In this document: positions 36,472 through 44,877 of the stretch, in pieces | Layout of the letters: each line of letters opens with the position of its first letter | Position numbering within the stretch: position 1 is the first letter of the stretch | Assembly: GCA_958403385.1 (NCBI GenBank) | Contig: CATXXC010000002.1 | Span: 62,001 to 126,000, forward strand | DNA from: an uncultured Collinsella sp. | GTDB taxonomy: Bacteria; Actinomycetota; Coriobacteriia; Coriobacteriales; Coriobacteriaceae | Direction of reading: 5' to 3' | DNA length: 64,000 nt | Notes under the pieces: generated by a model | Told to the model about the DNA's origin: nothing | The model's input: only the letters and a program-made list of their open reading frames with translations | Databases searched by the model: none | Position numbers and translations under genes: made by a program

Positions 36472-39120
36472 CTAGCAGACGGCGTAGTCCTGGGGCTCGC
36501 GGCCGTAGTAGGCGTCCAGGTAGAGCTCCTTGATCTCGCTCATGAGCGGGTAGCGCGGGTTAGCGCCGGTGCACTGGTCGTTGAATGCCTGCTCGGTCAT
36601 CTCGTCGAGGGTGTCGAGGAAGTACTGCTCGTCAACACCGTAGTCGGCGATGGTCTTCTTGACACCGATGAAGTCCTTGAGCTCCTCGAGCTTCGTGATG
36701 AAGTTCTCGAAGACCTCCTTGTCGTCCTTGCCCTCGATGCTGCAGTACTTGGCCATCTCGGCGTAGTTGTGCAGCGCGTTGGGGTAAGGATACTGGGAGA
36801 AGGTACCCATCTTGACGGGAGCCTCGGCGGCGTTGTAGCGCATGACGCGGGTCAGGATGACGGCGTTAGCGATGCCGTGGGGCAGGTGATGGAAAGCGCC
36901 GAGCTTGTGAGCCATGGAGTGGTTGAGGCCCAGGAAGGCGTTGGCGAAGGCCATACCGGCCATGCAGGAGGCGTTGTGCATCTCCTCGCGGGCGTGCGGG
37001 TCCTTGGCGCCGTTCGTGAAGCTGGAGGGCAGGTTCTCAAAGACGAGCTTGGCAGCGCGCTCGGAGAGGCCCTTGGTGTAGTCGGAAGCCATGATGGAGA
37101 CGTAGGACTCGATGGCGTGGGTCATGACGTCGATGCCGGAGGCAGCGGTCAGGCCGCGCGGGGCGGTCATGCAGTTGTCGGCGTCGACGATAGCCATGTT
37201 GGGGAGCAGCGCGTAGTCGGCGAGCGGCCACTTGATGCCGGTCTCCTTGTCGGTGATGATGGCGAACGGCGTGCACTCGGAGCCGGTACCCGAGGAGGTC
37301 GGGACGGCGACGAAGTAGGCCTTCTTGCCCATCTCGGGGAAGGTGAAGATACGCTTGCGGATGTCCATGAAGTCCATGGCCATGTCCTCAAACTTGCACT
37401 CGGGGTGCTCGTACATCATCCACATGATCTTGCCGGCGTCCATAGCGGAGCCACCGCCGACGGCGATGATGACGTCCGGCTCAAAGAGAGCCATCTGCTT
37501 GGCGCCGCGACGTGCGCACTGCAGCGACGGATCGGGCTCGACGTCGTAGAAGCAGTCGTGGGCGATGCCCATCTCGTCGAGCTTGGCCTCGATGGCGCGG
37601 GTGTTGCCATTCTTGAAGAGGAACTGGTCGGTAACGATGAAGGCGCGCTTCTTGCCCATGACGTTGCCCAGCTCGTCGAGGGCGACGGGCGTGGAACCCT
37701 TCTTGAAGTAGACCTTCTCGGGAGCGCGGAACCACAGCATGTTCTCACGGCGCTCGGCCACAGTCTTAACGTTGATCAAGTGCTTCACCCCAACGTTCTC
37801 GGAGACGGAGTTGCCGCCCCAGGAGCCGCAGCCCAGGGTCAGAGACGGCTTCATGCCAAAGTTGTACAGGTCACCGATGCCGCCGTGCGAGGACGGGGTG
37901 TTGATGACGATACGGCAGGCCTTCATGACGTGCTCGAACAGGCTGATCTTCTCGGCCTGGGCGGGGTGCACGTACAGAGAGGCGGTGTGGCCCGGGCCAC
38001 CGGCGAGCACCAGGTGCTCGGCCTTGTCGACGGCCTCCTGGAAGTCCTTGGCGTGGTACATGGCCAGGACCGGGGAGAGCTTCTCGTGGGAGAACTCCTC
38101 CTTGGCGGGGTCGGTGGAGGTGACCTCGGCGATCAGGATCTTGGTCTTGGCGGGAACCTCGATGCCGGCGAGCTCGGCGATCTTGGCAGCGGCCATGCCG
38201 GGGATGCGGTGATCGAGAGCGCCGTTCTTGAACATGGCGGCACGCAGGGCCTCCATCTCGGCACCCTGCTTGACGAAGTAGCAGCCGCGCTTCTGGAACT
38301 CGGCCTTAACCTGGTCATAGATGCTGTCGATGACAGTCACGGACTGCTCGGAAGCGCAGATCATGCCATTGTCGAAGGTCTTGGAGTGGATGATGGAGTT
38401 GACGGCGAGCAGCACGTCGGCGGTGTCGTCGATGACGACCGGGGTGTTACCGGCGCCAACGCCCAGGGCGGGCTTGCCCGAGGAGTAAGCGGCCTTGACC
38501 ATGCCCGGGCCACCGGTGGCGAGGATGATGTCGACGTCGCGCATGACCATGTTGGTCAGCTCGATGGAGGGGACATCGACCCAGCCGATGATGCCCTCGG
38601 GGGCGCCGGCCTTGACGGCGGCGTCAAGCACGAGCTTGGCGGCGGCGATGGTGCACTTGGCGGCAGCCGGGTGCGGGGAGATGATGATGGCGTTGCGGGT
38701 CTTCAGGCAGATCAGCGTCTTGAAGATCGCGGTGGAGGTGGGGTTGGTCGTCGGGATGACGGCGCCCACGATGCCGATGGGCTCGGCGATCTTGGTGATG
38801 CCGTAAGCCTCGTCGCGCTCCAGGACACCACAGGTCTTGGTGTTCTTGTAAGCGTTGTAGATGTACTCTGCGGCGTAGTGGTTCTTGATGACCTTGTCCT
38901 CAAGAACGCCGCGGCCGGTCTCCTCGATGGCCAACTTCGCCAACGGGATACGAGCCTTGTTGGCGGCCATGGCGGCCTCATAGAAGATCTTGTCGACCTG
39001 CTCCTGCGTGTACGTAGCAAAAAGCGCCTGGGCCTCTCGCATCTGAGCGAGCTTAGCCTCAAGCGCCTCTACGTTGTCCACAATTGCGGGAGTAGTGTTT
39101 TCCGGTGACTTTTTCACCAT
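36472..39120 (-). CDS. adhE: Bifunctional acetaldehyde/alcohol dehydrogenase AdhE
   Basis: Reduces acetyl-CoA to ethanol through acetaldehyde, regenerating two NAD+; forms filaments called spirosomes. The 882-residue protein has the aldehyde dehydrogenase half (catalytic Cys in FDNGMICASEQS near 254) and the iron alcohol dehydrogenase half (NAD motif VGGGSAMDAGK; iron site LNHSMAHKLGAFHHLPHG). Length and domain order match the family. AAGGAGACAC lies before the ATG. The upstream region carries direct repeats and a Rex-like core, consistent with redox control. It marks fermentative metabolism. Confidence 0.97.
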   Translation of the reverse strand: MVKKSPENTTPAIVDNVEALEAKLAQMREAQALFATYTQEQVDKIFYEAAMAANKARIPLAKLAIEETGRGVLEDKVIKNHYAAEYIYNAYKNTKTCGVLERDEAYGITKIAEPIGIVGAVIPTTNPTSTAIFKTLICLKTRNAIIISPHPAAAKCTIAAAKLVLDAAVKAGAPEGIIGWVDVPSIELTNMVMRDVDIILATGGPGMVKAAYSSGKPALGVGAGNTPVVIDDTADVLLAVNSIIHSKTFDNGMICASEQSVTVIDSIYDQVKAEFQKRGCYFVKQGAEMEALRAAMFKNGALDHRIPGMAAAKIAELAGIEVPAKTKILIAEVTSTDPAKEEFSHEKLSPVLAMYHAKDFQEAVDKAEHLVLAGGPGHTASLYVHPAQAEKISLFEHVMKACRIVINTPSSHGGIGDLYNFGMKPSLTLGCGSWGGNSVSENVGVKHLINVKTVAERRENMLWFRAPEKVYFKKGSTPVALDELGNVMGKKRAFIVTDQFLFKNGNTRAIEAKLDEMGIAHDCFYDVEPDPSLQCARRGAKQMALFEPDVIIAVGGGSAMDAGKIMWMMYEHPECKFEDMAMDFMDIRKRIFTFPEMGKKAYFVAVPTSSGTGSECTPFAIITDKETGIKWPLADYALLPNMAIVDADNCMTAPRGLTAASGIDVMTHAIESYVSIMASDYTKGLSERAAKLVFENLPSSFTNGAKDPHAREEMHNASCMAGMAFANAFLGLNHSMAHKLGAFHHLPHGIANAVILTRVMRYNAAEAPVKMGTFSQYPYPNALHNYAEMAKYCSIEGKDDKEVFENFITKLEELKDFIGVKKTIADYGVDEQYFLDTLDEMTEQAFNDQCTGANPRYPLMSEIKELYLDAYYGREPQDYAVC

Positions 39121-39160
39121 TTGTGTCTCCTTGCGATCGGAGATTTACCCTACGTCTTGC

Positions 39161-39169
39161 ATGATAGCA
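39161..39169 (-). promoter_or_regulatory. Extended -10 promoter of adhE
   Basis: On the minus strand TGC-TATCAT; the predicted start near 39154 gives a leader of about 33 bases. No convincing -35. Confidence 0.55.
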
Positions 39170-39214
39170 AGAAATAATTCGGCGAACGGTAAGATTCCCG
39201 TAAAAGGCACACTA

Positions 39215-39248
39215 AAACGCTTCAACTAAATGAAACGATTCAACTAAA
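39215..39248 (-). repeat. Direct repeats upstream of adhE with Rex-like core
   Basis: AAACGCTTCAACTAAA (39215-39230) and AAACGATTCAACTAAA (39233-39248) are 16-base direct repeats with one mismatch at an 18-base step. Between and within them TGAA-ACGA-TTCA (39231-39242) matches the inner TGAA-N4-TTCA core of Rex operators, though the outer bases do not. They sit about 60-95 bases upstream of the predicted adhE start. Confidence 0.5.
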
Positions 39249-39273
39249 ACTATCTGCCTGCTGCATCGCCCCG

Positions 39274-39518
39274 CTCATTGGGGACAGACTCTCATGAGTA
39301 TTTCAATGGGAAAACGGGACATCTGTTTGATAATCGCTATTCGCGGGTCGCGGTTGAGTCGGACACACAGGCGGTGCAGCTACTCGATTACATCCATTTC
39401 AATCCCGTGTAAGGTGCGTCCGACTCGCTCGAGGCGTACCGTTAGTTACAAGGCATACCAGCTGCGCTATGATCCCTTTGACATCTGCAAACCCTCATAT
39501 AAGTCTGTCCCCAATGAG
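39274..39518. mobile_element. 245-bp element with perfect 17-bp inverted ends (RAYT-derived remnant)
   Basis: The left end (39274-39290, CTCATTGGGGACAGACT) is the exact inverse of the right end (39502-39518). The interior contains a degraded fragment of a REP-associated Y1-type transposase. The GGGGACAGAC motif at the ends resembles sequences often seen beside such transposases. It looks like an internally deleted, non-autonomous copy. It is inserted between the adhE upstream region and the rpmB terminator. Confidence 0.7.
39293..39458 (+). pseudogene. Degraded REP-associated tyrosine transposase fragment
   Basis: From 39293 the frame reads HEYFNGKTGHLFDNRY, then SRVAVESD and LLDYIHFNPV before a stop at 39410-39412. 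This matches the central-to-C-terminal part of RAYT/Y1 transposases (GHLFQNRY...ESD...YIHLNPV pattern). After a frameshift the text continues as ASDSLEAYR (39416-39442) and, after another, SYKAY (39444-39458), as expected for the following part of the family. The N-terminal HUH motif and catalytic half are missing, so it is not functional. Confidence 0.75.
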
Positions 39519-39521
39519 TGC

Positions 39522-39551
39522 AAAAAGGCGCCCTCCGTAGGGGAGGGCGCC
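39522..39551 (-). terminator. Terminator of rpmB
   Basis: A 10-bp stem (39527-39536 with 39542-39551); on the minus strand it is followed by TTTTT (39526-39522). It lies 71 bases past the rpmB stop; the bases between (39552-39622) hold nothing recognised. Confidence 0.8.
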
Positions 39552-39622
39552 TTTGGTAAGTTCTATATGAACGCGAGGTCTTTGACCCGGAGAGTCCGAG
39601 GTACTTGTTGGTAAGACCTTAT

Positions 39623-39811
39623 TTACGAGCGCGCAACCTTGCCGGACTTGAGGCAGGTGGAGCAAACGTTCATCTTGCGACGGTGACCATCGACGACGAC
39701 GTAGACGCGCTGGATGTTGGGGCGGAACTTACGGTTGGTGACGCGGTGAGAGTGGCTGATGGAGCGACCGGCAACGGGGTGCTTACCGCAAACTTCGCAA
39801 ACTTTGGACAT
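39623..39811 (-). CDS. rpmB: 50S ribosomal protein L28, zinc-binding form
   Basis: A 62-residue L28 beginning MSKVCEVCGKHPVAGRSISH. The two Cys pairs (CEVC near the start and CSTC near the end) make it the C+ zinc-binding type. The ATG at 39811 has AAGGAGGG upstream; earlier in-frame codons would add residues foreign to L28. Monocistronic, with its own promoter and terminator. Confidence 0.97.
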   Translation of the reverse strand: MSKVCEVCGKHPVAGRSISHSHRVTNRKFRPNIQRVYVVVDGHRRKMNVCSTCLKSGKVARS

Positions 39812-39865
39812 AACTGACCCTCCTTGGGCGACAAACGAACATGTCGCGTTAACAAACAAGCCTGA

Positions 39866-39874
39866 ACTATAGCA
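39866..39874 (-). promoter_or_regulatory. Extended -10 promoter of rpmB
   Basis: On the minus strand TGC-TATAGT; the predicted start near 39859 gives a 48-base leader. No good -35. Confidence 0.6.
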
Positions 39875-40120
39875 CAGAAGCAGCTCCCTGTGCGTAATCT
39901 ACACAGAGATATTCCTCTTTTGGCGATAGTGCTCACGCCACGGCCCTGGACGTAGATCCGATTTGCGTGCAGCAGAGGGGATTATGCCAGCTCGTGCGTG
40001 TGTTTTCAAGCTCGTCCCACAAATATATATAGGTTTATTGAGCATTGGGCTCCGTTTACGGATTGCTCTGTATTAATGCTCGCAATTAAGCTCGAGGTTG
40101 GCTACACTATCCCATGACCA
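39875..40120. other. Intergenic stretch between rpmB and the pyr leader
   Basis: AT-richer than its surroundings, including ATATATATAGG near 40022-40033. It must contain the pyr promoter: TACACT at 40103-40108 is a possible -10 but I found no matching -35. No ORF, tRNA or other element was recognised. Confidence 0.4.
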
Positions 40121-40126
40121 TTAAAG

Positions 40127-40224
40127 GGGTACGAGATACCCACATGGAATTACATAGCTGCCAAAGAGCAGCCCTTCCTGTGGGTGTCTGGTCCGCTTTA
40201 AGCGGTCGGGCATCTATTTTTTTT
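40127..40224 (+). promoter_or_regulatory. pyr operon leader attenuator (probable PyrR target)
   Basis: Three mutually exclusive stems can be drawn. GGGTA (40127-40131) pairs with TACCC (40137-40141). AGATACCCACA (40134-40144) can instead pair with TGTGGGTGTCT (40179-40189), 11 bp with one wobble. The latter overlaps the 5' arm of a terminator stem (40185-40196 with 40202-40212, one bulge and wobbles) followed by TCTA and eight T (40217-40224). This is the arrangement of PyrR-controlled attenuation: UMP-bound PyrR would favour the first stem and hence the terminator. pyrR begins 40 bases later. Confidence 0.7.
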
Positions 40225-40263
40225 GACTGTGTCAGCAGTCAAGACATGTGAGGAAGGAGATCG

Positions 40264-40848
40264 ATGGGCACGACTTCCCCCAAGGCGGTCATCATGGACG
40301 AGACCGCCGTCAATCGAGCGATGACCCGCATCGCGCACGAGATTCTCGAGCGCAACGAGGGCTGTGAAGACCTCGCTCTGGTCGGCATCGTCACGCGCGG
40401 CGACCTTCTGGCAAAGAAGCTCGCCGAGGAGATCAAGGAGATCGAGGGCGTCGACGTTCCGCTCGGCAGCCTCGACATCAGCTTCTACCGCGATGACTAC
40501 GCGACCAATTTCGCTCCCGCGATCCACGCTACCAACATTCCCTTCAGCGTCGACGGCAAGCGCGTCGTGCTGGTGGACGACATCCTGTATACGGGCCGTA
40601 CCATCCGCGCCGCTCTCGACGCCGTCATGGACCTGGGCCGTCCGAGCCGCATTGAGCTGGCAGTCCTCGTTGACCGCGGCCACCGCGAGCTCCCCATCTC
40701 GCCGGACTTTGTCGGCAAGAACGTTCCCTCGTCGCATGAGGAGAACGTGCACCTATATATGAAGGAAGTCGACGGCCACACCGCCGTCGAGATTAACGAC
40801 GTCGCGCCGGGTTCCCACGTGGGCTCCGCGCCGCTGGGAGGTGAGTAG
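40264..40848 (+). CDS. pyrR: Pyrimidine operon regulator PyrR / uracil phosphoribosyltransferase
   Basis: Binds pyr mRNA in response to uridine nucleotides and usually has weak UPRT activity. The 194-residue protein has RIAHEILERNEG, VGIVTRGDLLAKKLAEEI in part, and the PRPP-binding loop RVVLVDDILYTGRTIRAALD. A GGAAGGAG site precedes the ATG. It is the first gene after the leader attenuator and overlaps the pyrB ribosome binding region. Confidence 0.95.
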   Translation: MGTTSPKAVIMDETAVNRAMTRIAHEILERNEGCEDLALVGIVTRGDLLAKKLAEEIKEIEGVDVPLGSLDISFYRDDYATNFAPAIHATNIPFSVDGKRVVLVDDILYTGRTIRAALDAVMDLGRPSRIELAVLVDRGHRELPISPDFVGKNVPSSHEENVHLYMKEVDGHTAVEINDVAPGSHVGSAPLGGE

Positions 40849-40852
40849 TACC

Positions 40853-41797
40853 GTGGCGTTCAACCATAAGCACCTGATCGACATTACCGAGTACTCTGAA
40901 GAGGATATCAAGCTCATCCTCGAGACCGCCAAGGCGTTCTCCGAGGTCAACGAGCGTGCTATCAAGAAGGTCCCCACGCTCAAGGGCAAGACCATCGTCA
41001 ACATGTTCAACGAGCCCTCGACGCGCACCCGCAGCTCTTTCGAGCTCGCCGAGAAGCGTCTTTCGGCCGACAGCCTTAACTTTGGCGGCTCCTCGACCTC
41101 CACGGTCAAGGGCGAGAGCCTCGTCGACACCGTCGAGACCCTCAACGCCTATAAGATCGACTGCATCGTCGTACGCGACAAGCACGCCGGTGCCCCCTAC
41201 ATCGTCACGCAGAACTCGCCCGCGAGCGTCATCTGCGCAGGTGACGGCAAGCACAACCATCCCACGCAGGCCCTGCTCGACCTGTACACCATCTGGGAGC
41301 ACAAGGGTGACTTCCACGGTCTGAAGGTCGCCGTCGTCGGCGATATCGCGCACTCCCGCGTTTGCGGCTCGCTGATCCCCGCCCTTAAGATCATGGGCTG
41401 CGAGACCTACGCCGTCGCCCCCGGCACGCTGCTGCCGCCGTCGCCCGAGGTCCTGGGCTGCGACCACGTGACGAGCGACCTCGATTCCGTCCTGCCCGAG
41501 CTGGACGTCGTCTACATGCTGCGCGTGCAGCAGGAGCGCCTCGAGGGTGCTCCGTTCCCGACCATTCGCGAGTACCACAAGCTCTTCGGCCTGACCAAGG
41601 ACCGCGAGAAGCTCATGAAGCCCGACGCGATCATCTGCCACCCGGGCCCCATCAACCGCGGCGTCGAGTTCGACTCCTATATGGCCGACCACCCGCAACG
41701 CTCCGTCATCCTGGAGCAGGTCTACGCCGGTATCTGCGTGCGTATGGCTATCCTGTATCTGCTGCTTGGAGGTGCCGATAATGGCCTTGCTTCTTAA
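40853..41797 (+). CDS. pyrB: Aspartate carbamoyltransferase
   Basis: First committed step of pyrimidine synthesis. The 314-residue catalytic chain has the carbamoyl-phosphate motif NEPSTRTRSSFE near residue 50-61 and CAGDGKHNHPTQALLDLYT in part. GTG 40853 is preferred because GGGAGGTG lies upstream and starts after pyrR ends; GTG 40841 overlaps pyrR and has no site. No pyrI regulatory subunit gene follows. Its end overlaps pyrC by 17 bases. Confidence 0.96.
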   Translation: MAFNHKHLIDITEYSEEDIKLILETAKAFSEVNERAIKKVPTLKGKTIVNMFNEPSTRTRSSFELAEKRLSADSLNFGGSSTSTVKGESLVDTVETLNAYKIDCIVVRDKHAGAPYIVTQNSPASVICAGDGKHNHPTQALLDLYTIWEHKGDFHGLKVAVVGDIAHSRVCGSLIPALKIMGCETYAVAPGTLLPPSPEVLGCDHVTSDLDSVLPELDVVYMLRVQQERLEGAPFPTIREYHKLFGLTKDREKLMKPDAIICHPGPINRGVEFDSYMADHPQRSVILEQVYAGICVRMAILYLLLGGADNGLAS

Positions 41798-43070
41798 GAA
41801 TGCCCACGTCGTCGACCCGTCCGTCGAGCTTGACGGTGTCGTTGACGTCCTGATTGACGGCGACAAGATCGCCGAGGTCGGCGAGAATCTCGCCGTCGAG
41901 GGAGCCGAGGTCCGCGACTTTTCCGGCAAGTACCTCGTCCCCGGCCTGGTGGATATGCACGTTCACCTTCGCGAGCCCGGCTACGAGGTCAAAGAGGACA
42001 TCGAGAGCGGCACCCGCGCAGCTGCAAAGGGCGGCTTTACCGGCGTGTGCTCCATGCCCAACACCGATCCCGTTACCGATAACGGTACCGTCGTGGAGTT
42101 CGTCAAGTCCCGTGCTGCCGAGGTCGGTCACTGCCGCGTCTATCCGTCGGGCGCTATGACCCGCGGTCTTAAGGGCGAGGCCATGTCCGAGATGGGCGAT
42201 ATGGTCGCCCACGGCGCCGTCGCCTTCACCGACGATGGTCGCGGCGTGCAGGGCGCGGGCATGCTCCGTCGCTGCATGGACTACGGCAAGATGTTCGGCA
42301 AGGTCTTTATGAGCCACTGCCAGGACGAGGATCTGGTCGGCCACGGCCAGATCAACGAGGGCAAGGTCTCGACCCGTCTGGCCCTCGAGGGCTGGCCGGC
42401 CGCCGGCGAGGAGCTTCAGATCGCCCGCGACATCGAGATCGCCAAGCTGACCGGTGCCAAGCTGCACATCCAGCACATCTCCACCGCTCACGGTCTCGAG
42501 CTCGTGCGTGCCGGTAAGGCCGCCGGTGTCCAGGTGACCTGCGAGGCCACCCCGCACCACATGTTCCTGACCGAGAACGACTTGGACGAGACCTACAACA
42601 CCTCGCTCAAGGTCAATCCGCCGCTGCGCACCGACGAGGACGCCGAGGCCATTCGTCAGGGTGTCATCGACGGTACCGTCGACGCTATCGTCACCGATCA
42701 CGCTCCCCACACCCCGTGGGAGAAGGCCCGCGAGTTCGAGCTTGCGCCCTTTGGCATGATCGGCCTCGAGACCTCCCTGTCGCTCGTACTCACCGAGCTG
42801 GTCAACACGGGCAAGATGAGCGTGGGCCGCATGGTCGAGCTCATGGCCATCAAGCCGCGTGAGATTCTGGGCCTCGACCAGGTTCAGGTCAAGGCGGGCT
42901 CCGTTGCCGACCTGACCGTGTTCGACCCCTCTGCCACCTGGACGGTCGGCGAGGACGGTTATGAGTCGCGCGCCGAGAACTCCGGTTTTGCCGGACGCAC
43001 GCTTACCGGTCGTGCCACCGATGTGTTTGTCGGCGGTAAGCAGACGCTCGCCGACGGCTGCATCTGCTAG
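41781..43070 (+). CDS. pyrC: Dihydroorotase
   Basis: Closes carbamoyl aspartate to dihydroorotate. The 429-residue class I enzyme has the zinc motif DMHVHLREPG near residue 60 and the later metal ligand region TDHAPHTPWEK. The ATG at 41781 follows TTGGAGGTG. The chain ends GGKQTLADGCIC. Confidence 0.96.
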   Translation: MALLLKNAHVVDPSVELDGVVDVLIDGDKIAEVGENLAVEGAEVRDFSGKYLVPGLVDMHVHLREPGYEVKEDIESGTRAAAKGGFTGVCSMPNTDPVTDNGTVVEFVKSRAAEVGHCRVYPSGAMTRGLKGEAMSEMGDMVAHGAVAFTDDGRGVQGAGMLRRCMDYGKMFGKVFMSHCQDEDLVGHGQINEGKVSTRLALEGWPAAGEELQIARDIEIAKLTGAKLHIQHISTAHGLELVRAGKAAGVQVTCEATPHHMFLTENDLDETYNTSLKVNPPLRTDEDAEAIRQGVIDGTVDAIVTDHAPHTPWEKAREFELAPFGMIGLETSLSLVLTELVNTGKMSVGRMVELMAIKPREILGLDQVQVKAGSVADLTVFDPSATWTVGEDGYESRAENSGFAGRTLTGRATDVFVGGKQTLADGCIC

Positions 43071-43090
43071 CATAGCCTTATCGCTTTTGT

Positions 43091-43120
43091 GCGCGGTGCC
43101 CTTGCGGTGCCGCGCTTTCT
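43091..43120 (+). terminator. Weak internal terminator between pyrC and pyrK
   Basis: A 10-bp stem with two wobble pairs (43091-43100 with 43106-43115) followed by TTTCT. It may reduce expression of the last three pyr genes. Confidence 0.45.
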
Positions 43121-43162
43121 GTTCGTTTTGACCATGCAATCGCATGGGGGATTGGAGCGTCT

Positions 43163-43954
43163 ATGCCCACACCTTCCACTGCACGCATGCACGACTTCGA
43201 GGTCGTCTCGAACCAGGAGATCGCCGACGGCATCTTCTCGCTCGTCATCTCGGCCCCCAAGCTTGCAAGTGCGCTCAAGCCCGGTCAGTTTGTGAACATT
43301 GCCGTGCCCGGCGATGCGTCCTCGCTGCTTCGCGTGCCCCTGAGCTTCTATCGCGCCGACGCCCAGGCCGGTACCGTCGAGCTGTGGTACGCCGTCGTGG
43401 GTGACGACACCCGTCGTCTGTCGCAGATGGTCCCCGGCTCCAAGTCCAACCTGTTGGGCCCTGGCGGCCGCGGCTGGCTTGTTCCCGAGGGCACCAGGAA
43501 GGCGCTGCTCGTGGCGGGCGGCATCGGCGTTCCGCCCGTGCTCTGCCTCGCCGGCAAGCTTGCCGAGCAGGGCGTGGATGTCGACGTGTGCCTGGGCTTT
43601 GGCACCGCTTCCAAGGCCGTGGGTGTCGATGAGTTCCGCGCGCTGGGCGCCACGGTTAACGTGTGCACCGACGATGGCACGCTGGGCACGCACGGTTTTT
43701 GCACCGACCCAGCAGCCGAGCTGCTCGGCGAGGGCGGCTACGACTACGTCGCCAGCTGCGGCCCCGCCGTCATGATGAAGAAAGTCGCCGCCGCTGCCGC
43801 CGAGGCCGGTGCATACTGCGAGGTGTCGCTTGAGCGCATGATGAGCTGTGGCTTTGGCGCCTGCAACACCTGCAATGTCGAGACGGTCGACGGTATGAAG
43901 GGCGCCTGCATGTGCGGCCCCGTGTTCGATGCTTCCAAGGTGGTGGTCTTCTAG
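43163..43954 (+). CDS. pyrK: Dihydroorotate dehydrogenase electron-transfer subunit
   Basis: FAD and [2Fe-2S] subunit that passes electrons from PyrD to NAD+. The 263-residue protein has an FAD-binding half (KPGQFVNIAVPG, LLRVPLSFYR), the nucleotide motif LLVAGGIGVPPVL, and the cluster cysteines in MSCGFGACNTC plus CMCGPVF. This subunit marks the class 1B enzyme typical of anaerobes and Gram-positives. A small inverted repeat (43132-43147) precedes its ribosome binding site. Confidence 0.95.
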   Translation: MPTPSTARMHDFEVVSNQEIADGIFSLVISAPKLASALKPGQFVNIAVPGDASSLLRVPLSFYRADAQAGTVELWYAVVGDDTRRLSQMVPGSKSNLLGPGGRGWLVPEGTRKALLVAGGIGVPPVLCLAGKLAEQGVDVDVCLGFGTASKAVGVDEFRALGATVNVCTDDGTLGTHGFCTDPAAELLGEGGYDYVASCGPAVMMKKVAAAAAEAGAYCEVSLERMMSCGFGACNTCNVETVDGMKGACMCGPVFDASKVVVF

Positions 43955-44877
43955 TGGGTACCGTGAACATGGCCGTCGATTTCGGCGGCGTCAAGATGCA
44001 GAACCCCATCAACACCGCAGCCGGTACCTTTGGCTACGGTTGGCAGTTCCAGAACTTCTTTGATGTTTCGCAGCTGGGCGCCATCACCACCAAGGGTTGC
44101 GCTGCCGAGCCCTGGCCCGGCAACCCCGCGCCCCGCATGGCCGAGATTCCCGGCGGTATGATCAACTCCGTGGGCCTTCAGAACCCCGGCGTGGCCGCCT
44201 TTGCCCGTGAGTCCGGTCCGTGGCTCGAACAGCTGTCCAAGGACGGCTGCCAGGTCATCTGTCAGGTTGCCGGCCACTCCGTTGACGAGTTTGTCCGCGC
44301 ACTCGAGATGTATGTCGAGCTGTGCCCCTGGGCTGCCGGCTACGAGATCAACGTGAGCTGCCCTAATATCGCCGCCGGCGGTGCCGCCATGGGCTCCACG
44401 CCCGAGGGCGCCTCTTCCGTTATGGCTGCCTGCCGCAAGGTGACCGATAAGCCGCTGTTCGTAAAGATGGCTCCGGTCAACGTTGCCGAGATTGCCAAGG
44501 CCCTCGAGGCTGCCGGTGCCGACGGTCTTTCAGTCATCAACTCCATCCAGGGCATGGCCATCGACGTCCATACCCGCAAGTCCCGCGTGGCCAAGCCCAA
44601 GGGCGGCCTTTCGGGCCCGCTGTGCCACCACATCGCCGTGCGCATGGTCTGGGAGGTTGCCCAGGCCGTCGATATCCCCATCAACGGTGTCGGCGGTGTC
44701 ATGACGGGCGAGGATGCGGCCGAGTTTATCCTGGCTGGCGCCACCTGCGTGTCGGTCGGTATGGCCAACTTCGTCGATCCGTGCGCTTCGCTCAAGATCG
44801 CGCACGAGCTCGAGGCCTGGGCGGAGTCCCAGGGCGTAAAGGACATCAACGAGCTGGTAGGTGCTTTCGAATGCTAG
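43954..44877 (+). CDS. pyrD: Dihydroorotate dehydrogenase catalytic subunit (class 1B)
   Basis: FMN TIM-barrel subunit oxidising dihydroorotate. The 307-residue chain has VKMQNPINTAAGTFGYG near the N-terminus, YEINVSCPNIAAGG, and the FMN phosphate region GVGGVMTGEDAAEF. The GTG start overlaps the pyrK stop by one base, with AAGGTGG upstream; later in-frame starts at 43963 and 43969 are possible. Confidence 0.95.
   Translation: MGTVNMAVDFGGVKMQNPINTAAGTFGYGWQFQNFFDVSQLGAITTKGCAAEPWPGNPAPRMAEIPGGMINSVGLQNPGVAAFARESGPWLEQLSKDGCQVICQVAGHSVDEFVRALEMYVELCPWAAGYEINVSCPNIAAGGAAMGSTPEGASSVMAACRKVTDKPLFVKMAPVNVAEIAKALEAAGADGLSVINSIQGMAIDVHTRKSRVAKPKGGLSGPLCHHIAVRMVWEVAQAVDIPINGVGGVMTGEDAAEFILAGATCVSVGMANFVDPCASLKIAHELEAWAESQGVKDINELVGAFEC

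Noticed and set aside
36769..39108. A 779-codon open frame on the plus strand opposite adhE
   Set aside because: It is an antisense shadow of adhE caused by strong third-position GC bias; the product is Gly/Val/Asp-rich without any domain, and adhE is certain.
39294..39614. A 106-codon open frame in the adhE-rpmB gap
   Set aside because: Its frame is not that of the transposase remnant except for a few codons, it crosses the inverted end and the rpmB terminator, and it has no ribosome binding site.
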